Shown here piece after piece: positions 7,537-14,747 of a stretch of DNA of 19,012 nucleotides. The stretch's first letter is position 1; every line of letters starts with the position of its first letter. The notes under the pieces were generated by a model. The model made no database searches. It worked only from the letters and a program-made list of their open reading frames with translations, and was not told the origin of the DNA. Made by a program: the position numbers and the translations under genes. This DNA is from CAXYVC01 sp964292295 (GTDB taxonomy: Bacteria > Acidobacteriota > Holophagae > Holophagales > Holophagaceae), in contig CAXYVC010000043.1 of NCBI GenBank assembly GCA_964292295.1, forward strand, positions 1-19,012. The letters are read 5' to 3'.

Positions 7537-8454
7537 ATGACGCTGGAGATCCGGGATTTGAGCCTCGTCCGGCAGGACGGTGTCCCCCTGCTGGGCCCCC
7601 TGGACCTGAGCCTCGGCGCCGGGGAGCGGGTCGGCCTCACGGGCGAGTCGGGCTCGGGGAAGAGCCTGCTCACCCGAGCCGTCCTCGGCGCCCTTCCAGC
7701 GGGCGTCCACCGGGCCTCGGGGGGCATCCGGGCCTTCGGCGAGAACCTCGAAGACGCCGGGACGCGGGCCAAGGTCCTGGGCGCCCGCCTCGCCTGGGTG
7801 CCCCAGGAGCCGGGCCTTCTGCTGCACCCCCTCCTCCCCCTCCAGGAACAGCTCGCCCTGCTGCCCGGGGTGCACCGGGGGGAATCCCGCACGGCCTCCC
7901 TGCGCCGGCTGGCGCCCCTGCTGGAGCGCCTGCGCCTGCCCCGGGACCGCGCCTTCCTGCGCCGCCTCCCCTCCGAGCTGAGCGGCGGCCAGCGCCAGCG
8001 GGTGGCCCTGGCCTGCGCCCTCTCCTGCGACCCGGAGCTGCTCCTCCTCGATGAGCCCACCACCGCCCTGGACCCCGCCGTGCAGGCCGAGTTCCTGGAA
8101 CTGGCGGCGGAGCTGCAGCGGGAGCGCGGCCTGGGATGGCTGTGGATCACCCACGACCTGGGCGTGGCCGCGGCCATGACCGGGCGGCTGCTGGTCCTGT
8201 ACGGCGGTCAGCTCCTGGAGGCCGGCCCCACCGCACGCCTGCTCGCGGCCCCCCGCCACCCCTACACCCGCGGCCTCCTGGCGGCGGCCCGCGGCGTGGC
8301 GGGAGACGGCGCCTTCCTGGAAGGTCCCGGCCGGCGTCCCCATGGCGCCTGTCCCTTCAGCCCGCGGTGCCCGGGCGCGGCGGCAGCCTGCGCCGCGCTC
8401 CCGCCCTGGCGGGGAGCCCCGCAGGACGGGTGGCGCTGCTGGAGCCCGGGCTAG
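7537..8454 (+). CDS. Oligopeptide/dipeptide-type ABC transporter ATP-binding protein (OppD/DppD-like)
   Basis: Cytoplasmic ATPase of a peptide-type ABC importer, 305 residues. Visible motifs: Walker A GESGSGKS (36-43), Q-loop PQEP (89-92), signature LSGGQRQR (148-155), Walker B LLLLDEPTTALD with Asp172/Glu173, and H-loop THD (His206). After about residue 240 comes the oligopeptide-transporter C-terminal extension HPYTRGLL and ACPFSPRCPGA with conserved cysteines, which marks the Opp/Dpp/Nik subfamily rather than other ABC ATPases. No permease, binding protein or second ATPase lies within the window, so it is an orphan or belongs to a dispersed system; the substrate cannot be named. No convincing Shine-Dalgarno precedes the ATG; a -10-like CACTAT (7516-7521) lies 15 nt upstream. 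Its TAG stop shares a CTAG with the stop of the convergent metallophosphatase gene. Confidence 0.92.
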   Translation: MTLEIRDLSLVRQDGVPLLGPLDLSLGAGERVGLTGESGSGKSLLTRAVLGALPAGVHRASGGIRAFGENLEDAGTRAKVLGARLAWVPQEPGLLLHPLLPLQEQLALLPGVHRGESRTASLRRLAPLLERLRLPRDRAFLRRLPSELSGGQRQRVALACALSCDPELLLLDEPTTALDPAVQAEFLELAAELQRERGLGWLWITHDLGVAAAMTGRLLVLYGGQLLEAGPTARLLAAPRHPYTRGLLAAARGVAGDGAFLEGPGRRPHGACPFSPRCPGAAAACAALPPWRGAPQDGWRCWSPG

Positions 8455-9359
8455 CTGTAGGCCAGGACGGGCATGGCCTCGCCGCCGAGGAGGCGGGCCT
8501 GGCCGCGCAGGCAGGCGAAGTCCAGGCGGCCGAGGTTCACGCCGCCGAAGCCCACCTGGTTGATGATTGTCTCCCCTTCCGCCTGCTTCACCTTCACGGG
8601 AGCCTCCAGGAAGGTGTGGGAATGCCCGCCGAGGATCACGTCGATTCCCGGCACCTGGCCCGGAAGGCTCAGGTCATCCGGCGCGTGGCCCTTCATGTCG
8701 TGACCCAGGTGGGAGAGCACCACCATCAGGTCCACCTTCTCCTGCTCCCGCAGGCGCTTCACCACGGGGCGCAGGCTCTCGGCGGGATCCCGCCACGTCA
8801 CGCCCGCGTGGTTCTTGGGCGCCACGAGCCCCGTGAAGCCCACGATGACGCCCGTGATGCCCACCTTGAGGCCGGGCAGCTCCTTCACGAGCCACGGCTG
8901 CACGCGCGCCGCGAGCTTCGGCGCGCCCTTCATGTCCAGGTTGCAGTTCACGAAGGGGAAGCGGGCCTTGGACATGGCGGCCAGCAGGCCCTCCACGCCG
9001 TTGTCGAAGTCGTGGTTGCCGAGGGTGCCGGCGTCGTAGCCCGCGAGGCTCATCAGCTCGTAGTCGAGCAGGCCCTTGTACTGGTTGAAGTAGGGCGTGC
9101 CCTGGAAGACATCCCCCGCGTCCAGCAGGAGACAGGGCCCGAGGACGCGACGGAGCTGCTTGACCATGGCGCTGCGGCGGGCGATGCCGCCCTTGCCGGA
9201 CAGCGCGCCGTTCCCGGCCGGAAAGGGCTCGATGCGGCTGTGGGTGTCGTTGGTGTGCAGCAGGGTGACGCGGCCATCGGCCTGCGCCCCCTGCCCCCGG
9301 AGGGCCAGGGGAACGAGGCTCGCGGCCCCGAGGGTGGCAAGGAAGCTGCGACGGTCCAT
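8451..9359 (-). CDS. Tat-exported metallophosphatase (5'-nucleotidase N-terminal, catalytic domain only)
   Basis: A 302-residue calcineurin-like phosphoesterase equal to the catalytic half of UshA/5'-nucleotidase. The N-terminus MDRRSFLATLGAASLVPLAL is a twin-arginine (Tat) signal. Dimetal-site motifs are all present: NDTH (Asp38, His40), LLDAGD (Asp80), GNHD (Asn115, His116, Asp117), SHLGHD (His217) and GGHSH (His246, His248). It stops at about residue 302, where UshA would continue into the substrate-binding C-terminal domain; that domain is encoded by the separate gene immediately upstream in the operon. ATG at 9359 is 8 nt after that gene's TAG, and the stop codon forms part of the ribosome-binding site TAGGAGG, so the two are probably coupled. 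A longer open frame upstream of this ATG overlaps the other half and is discarded. Likely activity: periplasmic nucleotide or related phosphate-ester hydrolysis; substrate unknown. Confidence 0.92.
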   Translation of the reverse strand: MDRRSFLATLGAASLVPLALRGQGAQADGRVTLLHTNDTHSRIEPFPAGNGALSGKGGIARRSAMVKQLRRVLGPCLLLDAGDVFQGTPYFNQYKGLLDYELMSLAGYDAGTLGNHDFDNGVEGLLAAMSKARFPFVNCNLDMKGAPKLAARVQPWLVKELPGLKVGITGVIVGFTGLVAPKNHAGVTWRDPAESLRPVVKRLREQEKVDLMVVLSHLGHDMKGHAPDDLSLPGQVPGIDVILGGHSHTFLEAPVKVKQAEGETIINQVGFGGVNLGRLDFACLRGQARLLGGEAMPVLAYS

Positions 9360-9367
9360 GGGTCCTC

Positions 9368-10162
9368 CTACCACCGGATCCTGCGTTCCTGGAGCGCCAG
9401 GGCCATATCGGGCGTGAAGGCGTAGCGCCCGCCGGCCGGCGCGATCAGCTGCCCCTTCAGGCGACCGAGGCGCAGGCACTCGTCCAGCAGGAGCTGGCGC
9501 AGCATCTGGCCCGTGACGATGGGGCGGCGCCCCTTCCGGATGGTGCTCATGCTGTCGCCGCTGGCGAGCAGGTAGTCCGTGAGCGCCACCCAGACCTCCG
9601 CCGCCGGGTCGATGGGCTTCCCGTCGTCCCAGGTGATGGAGAGCTCCGGCTGTTCCGGGGTGCCGGCGAGCTTCACGGCGACGCCCGACATGGGCTCCCC
9701 GCCCCGCCGCAGGACGCCCTCCTTCACCATCTGGAGGATCTCGGCGCCCGTGTAGGCCGCCAGCACCAGCTCGTTGTCGAAGGGCATCACCTCGAAGATG
9801 TCCCCCACCTTCACGGGCCCCGGGCGGAGGTTCTGGCGCAGGCCGCCGGAGTTGGTGATGGCGAAGCGCACGGGCAGGCCCGTCATGGCCGCGGCCTTGC
9901 GCCGCATGAGGTCGGCCACCCAGTAGCCCAGGCGGTTCTCCTCGCCCTTGCGGCCGCGGAAGACGCCGCTCGGGCACATCACCAGCACCTGGCCGAAGCT
10001 GGCGTTGAGCTGGGCCGTGAGGGGCGCGAGGACCTTCGCGACCGCCGGATCCTCCGGCGTGGCATCCGTGACCGGCAGCAGCTCGGACTTCACCAGCCGC
10101 GCGGGCGGCTGGGCGGAGAGGACGAGCCCCGCGGTGAGGAAAAGACCGATGCAGCGTTTCAC
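9368..10162 (-). CDS. Exported 5'-nucleotidase C-terminal domain protein (stand-alone)
   Basis: A 264-residue protein made only of a signal peptide (MKRCIGLFLTAGLVLSAQ, Sec type, no lipobox) and a 5'-nucleotidase C-terminal domain. Family motifs: LGYWVADLMR (78-87), ITNSGGLRQNL (102-112), GDIFEVMPFDNEL (120-132) and TDYLLASGDSMS (195-206), which corresponds to the usual FxAxGGDGY/F substrate loop. In two-domain enzymes this domain binds the nucleoside and folds onto the catalytic half; here the catalytic half is the next gene. The GTG start has a GAGGTG site suitably spaced, 16 nt after the stop of the membrane-protein gene. The loop lacks one Gly and the aromatic residue of the usual GGDGY/F motif, so substrate preference may differ from classic nucleotidases. 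Domain identification is firm; the function of the pair is inferred. Confidence 0.9.
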   Translation of the reverse strand: MKRCIGLFLTAGLVLSAQPPARLVKSELLPVTDATPEDPAVAKVLAPLTAQLNASFGQVLVMCPSGVFRGRKGEENRLGYWVADLMRRKAAAMTGLPVRFAITNSGGLRQNLRPGPVKVGDIFEVMPFDNELVLAAYTGAEILQMVKEGVLRRGGEPMSGVAVKLAGTPEQPELSITWDDGKPIDPAAEVWVALTDYLLASGDSMSTIRKGRRPIVTGQMLRQLLLDECLRLGRLKGQLIAPAGGRYAFTPDMALALQERRIRW

Positions 10163-10178
10163 GGGTTCACCTCAGGAA

Positions 10179-11111
10179 TCAGGCGGGAATGCGGACGCGC
10201 AGGGCGCGGATCTCCGCCCGCACGCGCACGTCGTGGCGCCAGTAGCGGGCGCTCAGGCGGAGCATCCATCCGATCAGCCACGCGTTCAGGAGCGCCGCGA
10301 GCACCTGCAGGCCCAGGAAGAGCCAGACGCGAGCGCTGGAGCCGCCGCCCCAGGCCCAGGCCAGGCGCAGCACCAGGAAGGAGAGCCCCGTGCGCGCCAC
10401 GACCCCGCCCAGCACCAGGAGGCCCCACTCGACGGGGTGCAGCCAGCAGCGCAGGAAGGCGCGGCCCAGGTGGCGCCCCAGCGCCCCCAGTCCCCGGGGT
10501 GCCTCGCCCTCCCGGGCGATGCGGCAGATCCACCACTGCACCATGAAGGCCGACCCGGCGCAGAGCCACACGAGGGGCGTGGCCACCAGGTCCAGCCAGC
10601 CGAGGCCCTGGATGCCCGTGGCGGCCAGCGCATCCAGGATCCGGTCCAGGAGCCAGGCGCAGGCGGCCAGGGGCAGCGCGGCCAGGAGCAGGGCGTCCAG
10701 GCCCCCCAGCAGCCAGGGGATCAGGCGGCCCTCCAGCTCCACGGTGCGGGCCTGGAGCTTCCAGCCCGCCCACAGGGCCCAGAGGAGCAAAACCGCGAGC
10801 ACAAGGCCCGGGAGGAAGCCGAGGGGAGCCCGCTCCAGCTGGCCGTTGACCGCCAGTTCCCAGGCGTCCCGGGCGGTGAGCATCTCGCCCCAGTAGTTGG
10901 GCAGGGCGCTGTTTCCCGCATGGGCGCGCAGGTGCTGCGCCCACGCCGCGGAGCCAAGCACCGGCAGCAGGGCCCAGGCGGCCATCAGCTGGAGGCCCCA
11001 CCGGTCAAAGCCCCCGGCCACCGCCTCCCGCAGGAAGGCCCAGGGCCCGAGGGGCCGAAGGGCGTCCTCGGTCTGGTGGAGGTCAGGGCGTTCGGGGAGT
11101 GCTTCTTCCAT
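10179..11111 (-). CDS. Multi-pass membrane protein, unknown function
   Basis: A 310-residue integral membrane protein with about six hydrophobic segments (near residues 40-58, 97-118, 132-155, 168-190, 220-245 and 255-280) joined by short loops, and a basic C-terminal tail (RYWRHDVRVRAEIRALRVRI) likely to be cytoplasmic. The first 38 residues are polar and acidic. I recognise no family motif. ATG at 11111 follows the kinase stop by 48 nt with a GCAGG site 7 nt upstream, and its stop lies 16 nt before the GTG of the nucleotidase C-domain gene, so it is probably co-transcribed with kinase and nucleotidase genes. The topology would fit a DUF4013/YckC-like or similar small membrane family, but nothing in the sequence decides it. 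Confidence 0.72.
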   Translation of the reverse strand: MEEALPERPDLHQTEDALRPLGPWAFLREAVAGGFDRWGLQLMAAWALLPVLGSAAWAQHLRAHAGNSALPNYWGEMLTARDAWELAVNGQLERAPLGFLPGLVLAVLLLWALWAGWKLQARTVELEGRLIPWLLGGLDALLLAALPLAACAWLLDRILDALAATGIQGLGWLDLVATPLVWLCAGSAFMVQWWICRIAREGEAPRGLGALGRHLGRAFLRCWLHPVEWGLLVLGGVVARTGLSFLVLRLAWAWGGGSSARVWLFLGLQVLAALLNAWLIGWMLRLSARYWRHDVRVRAEIRALRVRIPA

Positions 11112-11159
11112 GGGAGAACCTGCCGGAGTTCCATGTAACCACGGGCGAGGGCGCCAGGG

Positions 11160-13049
11160 TCACCGGATGGCGAACTTGTCGGTGAGGTCGCCCTGAACGT
11201 CGATGCGCTTGCTGCCGCTGCGCCCCTGCACCCCGAAGACGTGGACGCCCCGGGCCACCCGCACGGACGCCTCCCCCGTGCTCTCCACGCCCGTGGGACG
11301 GCCGTCCACCGTGAGGATCCCCGATCCCGGGAAGGTGCTGAGGGTCACCTGCGCGGTGGCAGGCACCGCGAGCGTCACGACCTGGCCCGGATCCACCCGG
11401 ACGCCGCGGGACGCGTGGTAGAAGACCTCCGGCGCGCTGAGCTCGAGCTGGTGCTCGCCCGGCCCCAGGGGCAGGTGCCCGCCGGGCCGGAGCTCGCCCA
11501 GGTCCTTGCCGCCCGCCTTGACCCGGACGGCGTAGGTTCCGGCGAGGCGCAGACCGCCGGGCGCGTTCGGATCCAGGGCGGTGGCGGCCGCCTCGCTCAC
11601 CAGGCGGAAGGTCTGCCCGCCGGGCGTCTCGCCCTCGCGGAAGTCCATCGCGGGAAGGCCCAGCTCCCCCTTGGTGAAGGACAGCGTGTGCCGCTTCCCC
11701 TGATCCCAGGAGACCTTCGCGGGGGTGGGCTGGCCCAGGTTCTGGCCATCGAAGACGACCGTGGCCCCTGCGGGCTCCGTGGCCAGAAGCTCCTCGGTGA
11801 CGCGCCCCTTGAGGCGCAGGAGCGGCGCTTCCGCGCCCCCCCGGTGGGTGTAGCTGAGGGCTTCGAAGCCTGGGCGTTCCAGCACCACCGTCTCCCCGGT
11901 CGCCAGGGTGCCCAGCCACGGCGTGGTGCCCCGCTCCTGGCCGTCCTGCAGCACCTTCGCCCCGGCGGGTTCCGACACCAGGCGGACCCGGGCCGTCCTG
12001 CCGGAGAAGAGCCAGAAGCCGCCCCCCGCCAGAGCCAGGAGGCCCCCCGCGGCCAGGACGAGGCCCAGCTTCCGCCCCCGCCGCGCCTTCTCGGGGGGGA
12101 GGTACATCGTCTCCTCGTGGGCGCGGCTGAGGAGGGGCGGGATCGCGGCGGCGCCGCCCTGCCGGAGGGTCCCCAGCAGCTCCATGCGCAGGTTCTTGTC
12201 CAGTTCCGTCGCGGCGTCCAGCAGGTCCCGCACGAAGGCGCCGCAGGTGGGATAGCGTTCCTCGGGCGCCTTGGCCAGCGCCCGCCCGAAGATGCGCTGC
12301 CAGCCCTCGGGCAGCAGGCCCAGCACCGGCGGCTGGATGTCCACGGGGGGCTCGTTGACGATGCGGTAGAGGATGGTGTTGATGGAGCTTCCCTGGAAGG
12401 GCAGCACGCCCGAGAGCAGCTCGAAGACCATCACGCCGAAGCTGAACACGTCCGAGCGGTCGGTGGCCGTGCCCTCGCGGATCTGCTCCGGGCTCGCGTA
12501 GCTGGGCGTGCCCAGGAAGGTGCCCGTCTGGGTGAGGGTGGCGTCCTCCCGCTTGGCGATGCCGAAGTCCATCAGCTTCGCCCGCCCCTCCTCCGTGATC
12601 ATCACGTTGCCCGGCTTCACGTCCCGGTGCACGATGCCGTGGCTGTGGGCGTGGTCCAGCGCGGCGGCCACGTGCGCGGCGATCTGGAGCTTGCGGGCCA
12701 GGGGCATCGCGGCCACCTCGCCGCCCTTCACGAAGGCGTCCAGCGGCCTGCCGGGCACGAACTCCATGGCCAGGAAGGGGCCGAGCTCGCTGTCCCCCAC
12801 GTCATAGATGGTCACGATGCCGGGGTCGTTCAGCACGCCGGAGACTTCGGCCTCCCGCTGGAAGCGCGCCAGGAACTCCTGGCGGTCCGCCTCGCTGCGG
12901 ATGGCGTCCATGCGCACCACCTTGATGGCGAGCTTCCGCTTGATGCGGGGGTCTTCCGCAAGGTAGACGCTGCCCATGGCCCCGGCACCCAGCAGCCTCT
13001 TGATCTCGTAGCGGCCGATGGTCTTGGGCAGCTGTTCGTTGTCGTTCAT
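11160..13049 (-). CDS. Transmembrane Ser/Thr protein kinase with PEGA repeats
   Basis: A 629-residue eukaryotic-like (Hanks-type) kinase. The kinase domain spans about residues 14-280: glycine loop GAGAMGSVY (21-29), ATP-binding Lys43, helix-C Glu66, HRDVKPGN with catalytic Asp143, DFG Asp161, and activation segment ending in GTPSYASPEQ with several Thr before it (TLTQTGTFLGT). A juxtamembrane linker leads to one transmembrane helix (about 328-348), then an extracytoplasmic part with PEGA repeats (SEPAGAKVLQDGQERGTTP at 359-377; TEPAGATVVFDGQNLG at 424-439) and further beta-rich repeats to the end. All key residues are present, so it should be active. ATG at 13049 is chosen because MNDNEQLPKTIGRYEI gives the usual short lead into the kinase; the frame stays open far upstream only by antisense to the glycosyltransferase gene. 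It is divergent from that gene and probably heads the operon running to 8451. Confidence 0.93.
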   Translation of the reverse strand: MNDNEQLPKTIGRYEIKRLLGAGAMGSVYLAEDPRIKRKLAIKVVRMDAIRSEADRQEFLARFQREAEVSGVLNDPGIVTIYDVGDSELGPFLAMEFVPGRPLDAFVKGGEVAAMPLARKLQIAAHVAAALDHAHSHGIVHRDVKPGNVMITEEGRAKLMDFGIAKREDATLTQTGTFLGTPSYASPEQIREGTATDRSDVFSFGVMVFELLSGVLPFQGSSINTILYRIVNEPPVDIQPPVLGLLPEGWQRIFGRALAKAPEERYPTCGAFVRDLLDAATELDKNLRMELLGTLRQGGAAAIPPLLSRAHEETMYLPPEKARRGRKLGLVLAAGGLLALAGGGFWLFSGRTARVRLVSEPAGAKVLQDGQERGTTPWLGTLATGETVVLERPGFEALSYTHRGGAEAPLLRLKGRVTEELLATEPAGATVVFDGQNLGQPTPAKVSWDQGKRHTLSFTKGELGLPAMDFREGETPGGQTFRLVSEAAATALDPNAPGGLRLAGTYAVRVKAGGKDLGELRPGGHLPLGPGEHQLELSAPEVFYHASRGVRVDPGQVVTLAVPATAQVTLSTFPGSGILTVDGRPTGVESTGEASVRVARGVHVFGVQGRSGSKRIDVQGDLTDKFAIR

Positions 13050-13096
13050 GGGGTGCGCCTGGGAAATGCCGTCGTGCCATCGCACGCCGAACGAAA

Positions 13097-13125
13097 AGGG
13101 TAAAAAATCACCACGAATCTTCCAA
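13097..13125 (-). promoter_or_regulatory. Candidate promoter for the kinase operon
   Basis: On the minus strand TTGGAA (13125-13120), 17-nt spacer ending in a T-run, then TACCCT (13102-13097); a start near 13090 gives a leader of about 40 nt before the kinase ATG. It sits in the only AT-rich patch of the region. Hexamers are partial matches to sigma-70 consensus, so confidence is modest. Confidence 0.4.
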
Positions 13126-13149
13126 TTGGCGCTGGCAGAATAAGGCATC

Positions 13150-13168
13150 GCTTGCCATCGGGGCAAGC
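13150..13168 (+). promoter_or_regulatory. 7-bp inverted repeat upstream of the glycosyltransferase gene
   Basis: GCTTGCC (13150-13156), spacer ATCGG, GGCAAGC (13162-13168): an exact inverted repeat 22 nt before the glycosyltransferase start, in the divergent promoter region with the kinase gene. It could be an operator for a dimeric regulator or a short hairpin in the leader RNA; sequence alone does not choose. Confidence 0.4.
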
Positions 13169-13190
13169 CATTCCGGGGGCTCGCGCCATC

Positions 13191-14711
13191 ATGGAAGCCA
13201 TCAAGACCACCGTCCTGGTCCTCTATTTCAGCATCCTGACGATCCTGAGCATCTACGGTGCGCACCGCCTGTGGACGATCTTCCTCTACTACCGCCACAA
13301 GAAGGACGTGCCCCAGCCGAAGGACGTTCCGGGCTTCGAGCCCCACGTCACCGTGCAGCTCGCGGTCTTCAACGAGATGAACGTCGTGGAGCGCTTGGTG
13401 GACCACGTGGTCCGCATGGACTGGCCCAAGGAGAAGCTGGAGATCCAGCTGCTGGACGACAGCACGGATGACACCGTGAAGGTGGGCCAGGCGGTCTGCG
13501 AGAAGTACCGCCGCCTGGGCTTCGACATCCAGTACATCCACCGCGTGGATCGCACCGGCTTCAAGGCCGGCGCCCTGGACAACGGCCTGAAGACCGCCAA
13601 GGGCGAGGTGGTGGCCATGTTCGACGCCGACTTCCTGCCCACGCCCGACTTCCTGCGCAAGGCCGTGCCCCACTTCGCCGACGACAAGGTCGCCTTCGTG
13701 CAGGGCTGCTGGGACCACGTGAACCGCGAGTTCAGCCTGCTCACCCAGGTCCAGGCCATCTTCCTGGACGGCCACTTCGTCTTCGAGCACACGGCCCGCA
13801 ACCGCTCCCACGCCTTCTTCAACTTCAACGGCACCGCCGGCATGTGGCGCGTGAAGGCCATCGCCGACGCGGGCGGCTGGCAGCACGACACCATCACCGA
13901 GGACACGGACCTCTCGTACCGCGCCCAGCTGAAGGGCTGGAGGGGCGTCTACCTGAAGGACCTGGTCGTCCCCGCCGAGCTTCCCGTGGAGATGAACGCC
14001 TTCAAGAGCCAGCAGCACCGCTGGGCCAAGGGCCTCACCCAGGTCATCCGCAAGCTCATCTTCACCATCCTGCGCAGCAAGGAGGGCTTCCACGTGAAGG
14101 CCGAGGCGTGGATGCACCTGAGCGCGAACTGCAACTACATCCTGATGGTGGTGCTCACGCTCCTCATGGTGCCGAGCATGGTCATCCGCACCGGCACGCC
14201 CTTCAAGACCCTGGTCTTCACCGACGGCATCTTCTTCACCCTGAACGCCGTGAGCGTGGGCCTCTACTACGGCCTGTCCCAGAAGGAGCTCCACGACAAC
14301 CGCGGCTGGAAGAGCCGGCTGGTCTTCATCCCCTGCCTCATGAGCCTCGGCATCGGCCTCGCCCTGAACCAGGCCAAGGCCGTGCTGGAAGGCTTCTTCA
14401 CCCGCGACGTGGAATTCGTCCGCACGCCCAAGCTGGGAGTGGACGCCAGCGGGCAGATCGCCAAGAAGCAGACCTACAAGGTGCCCAAGAGCGTGGTGAC
14501 CTTCCTGGAAGCCGCCTTCGCCCTCTACTACCTGGCGGCCATCGTGGTGTCCATCGCGATCAAGAAGTACGCCTCCCTGCCCTTCCTGATCCTCTTCTTC
14601 AACGGCTTCGCCTACATCACCGTGCTCTCCCTGCTGGACACCCGCCTCTTCCGCCGCTTCGCCACGGAGGAGCTGTCCGACGCGCAGGACGCCACGGAGC
14701 CCCTGCACTAG
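13191..14711 (+). CDS. Family 2 processive glycosyltransferase, CslA/cellulose-synthase-like
   Basis: A 506-residue membrane glycosyltransferase (GT2) that would polymerise a beta-linked polysaccharide from nucleotide sugar at the inner membrane. An N-terminal transmembrane helix (about 8-34) is followed by the GT-A catalytic domain: LDDSTDDT (88-95), MFDADF (143-148, the metal-binding DxD), TEDTDLSYR (236-244) with the catalytic Asp region, and QQHRW (274-278), the processive-enzyme motif. Four to five C-terminal transmembrane segments follow (about 318-335, 340-365, 375-395, 435-460, 463-480). The motif set resembles plant CslA (glucomannan synthase) and bacterial relatives more than BcsA; there is no PilZ domain. 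Start at ATG 13191 matches the family; an in-frame TTG 39 nt earlier would add residues with no family feel. No partner subunits are adjacent, so the product polysaccharide is unknown. Confidence 0.92.
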   Translation: MEAIKTTVLVLYFSILTILSIYGAHRLWTIFLYYRHKKDVPQPKDVPGFEPHVTVQLAVFNEMNVVERLVDHVVRMDWPKEKLEIQLLDDSTDDTVKVGQAVCEKYRRLGFDIQYIHRVDRTGFKAGALDNGLKTAKGEVVAMFDADFLPTPDFLRKAVPHFADDKVAFVQGCWDHVNREFSLLTQVQAIFLDGHFVFEHTARNRSHAFFNFNGTAGMWRVKAIADAGGWQHDTITEDTDLSYRAQLKGWRGVYLKDLVVPAELPVEMNAFKSQQHRWAKGLTQVIRKLIFTILRSKEGFHVKAEAWMHLSANCNYILMVVLTLLMVPSMVIRTGTPFKTLVFTDGIFFTLNAVSVGLYYGLSQKELHDNRGWKSRLVFIPCLMSLGIGLALNQAKAVLEGFFTRDVEFVRTPKLGVDASGQIAKKQTYKVPKSVVTFLEAAFALYYLAAIVVSIAIKKYASLPFLILFFNGFAYITVLSLLDTRLFRRFATEELSDAQDATEPLH

Positions 14712-14747
14712 GAGGGATGCCCCTCCCCGCGCCCCCCTTTTTGTGCA

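Noticed and set aside
9360..9977. Longer metallophosphatase frame that would fuse it to part of the upstream gene
   Set aside because: The extension is in a different frame from the nucleotidase C-domain gene and has no domain; the Tat signal at 9359 and the ribosome-binding site fix the start. The split is therefore not a simple frameshift of a fused gene, which would also need the opposite domain order.
11241..13103. Plus-strand open frame of 620 codons opposite the kinase gene
   Set aside because: Low-complexity composition and no motif; the minus strand encodes a complete kinase.
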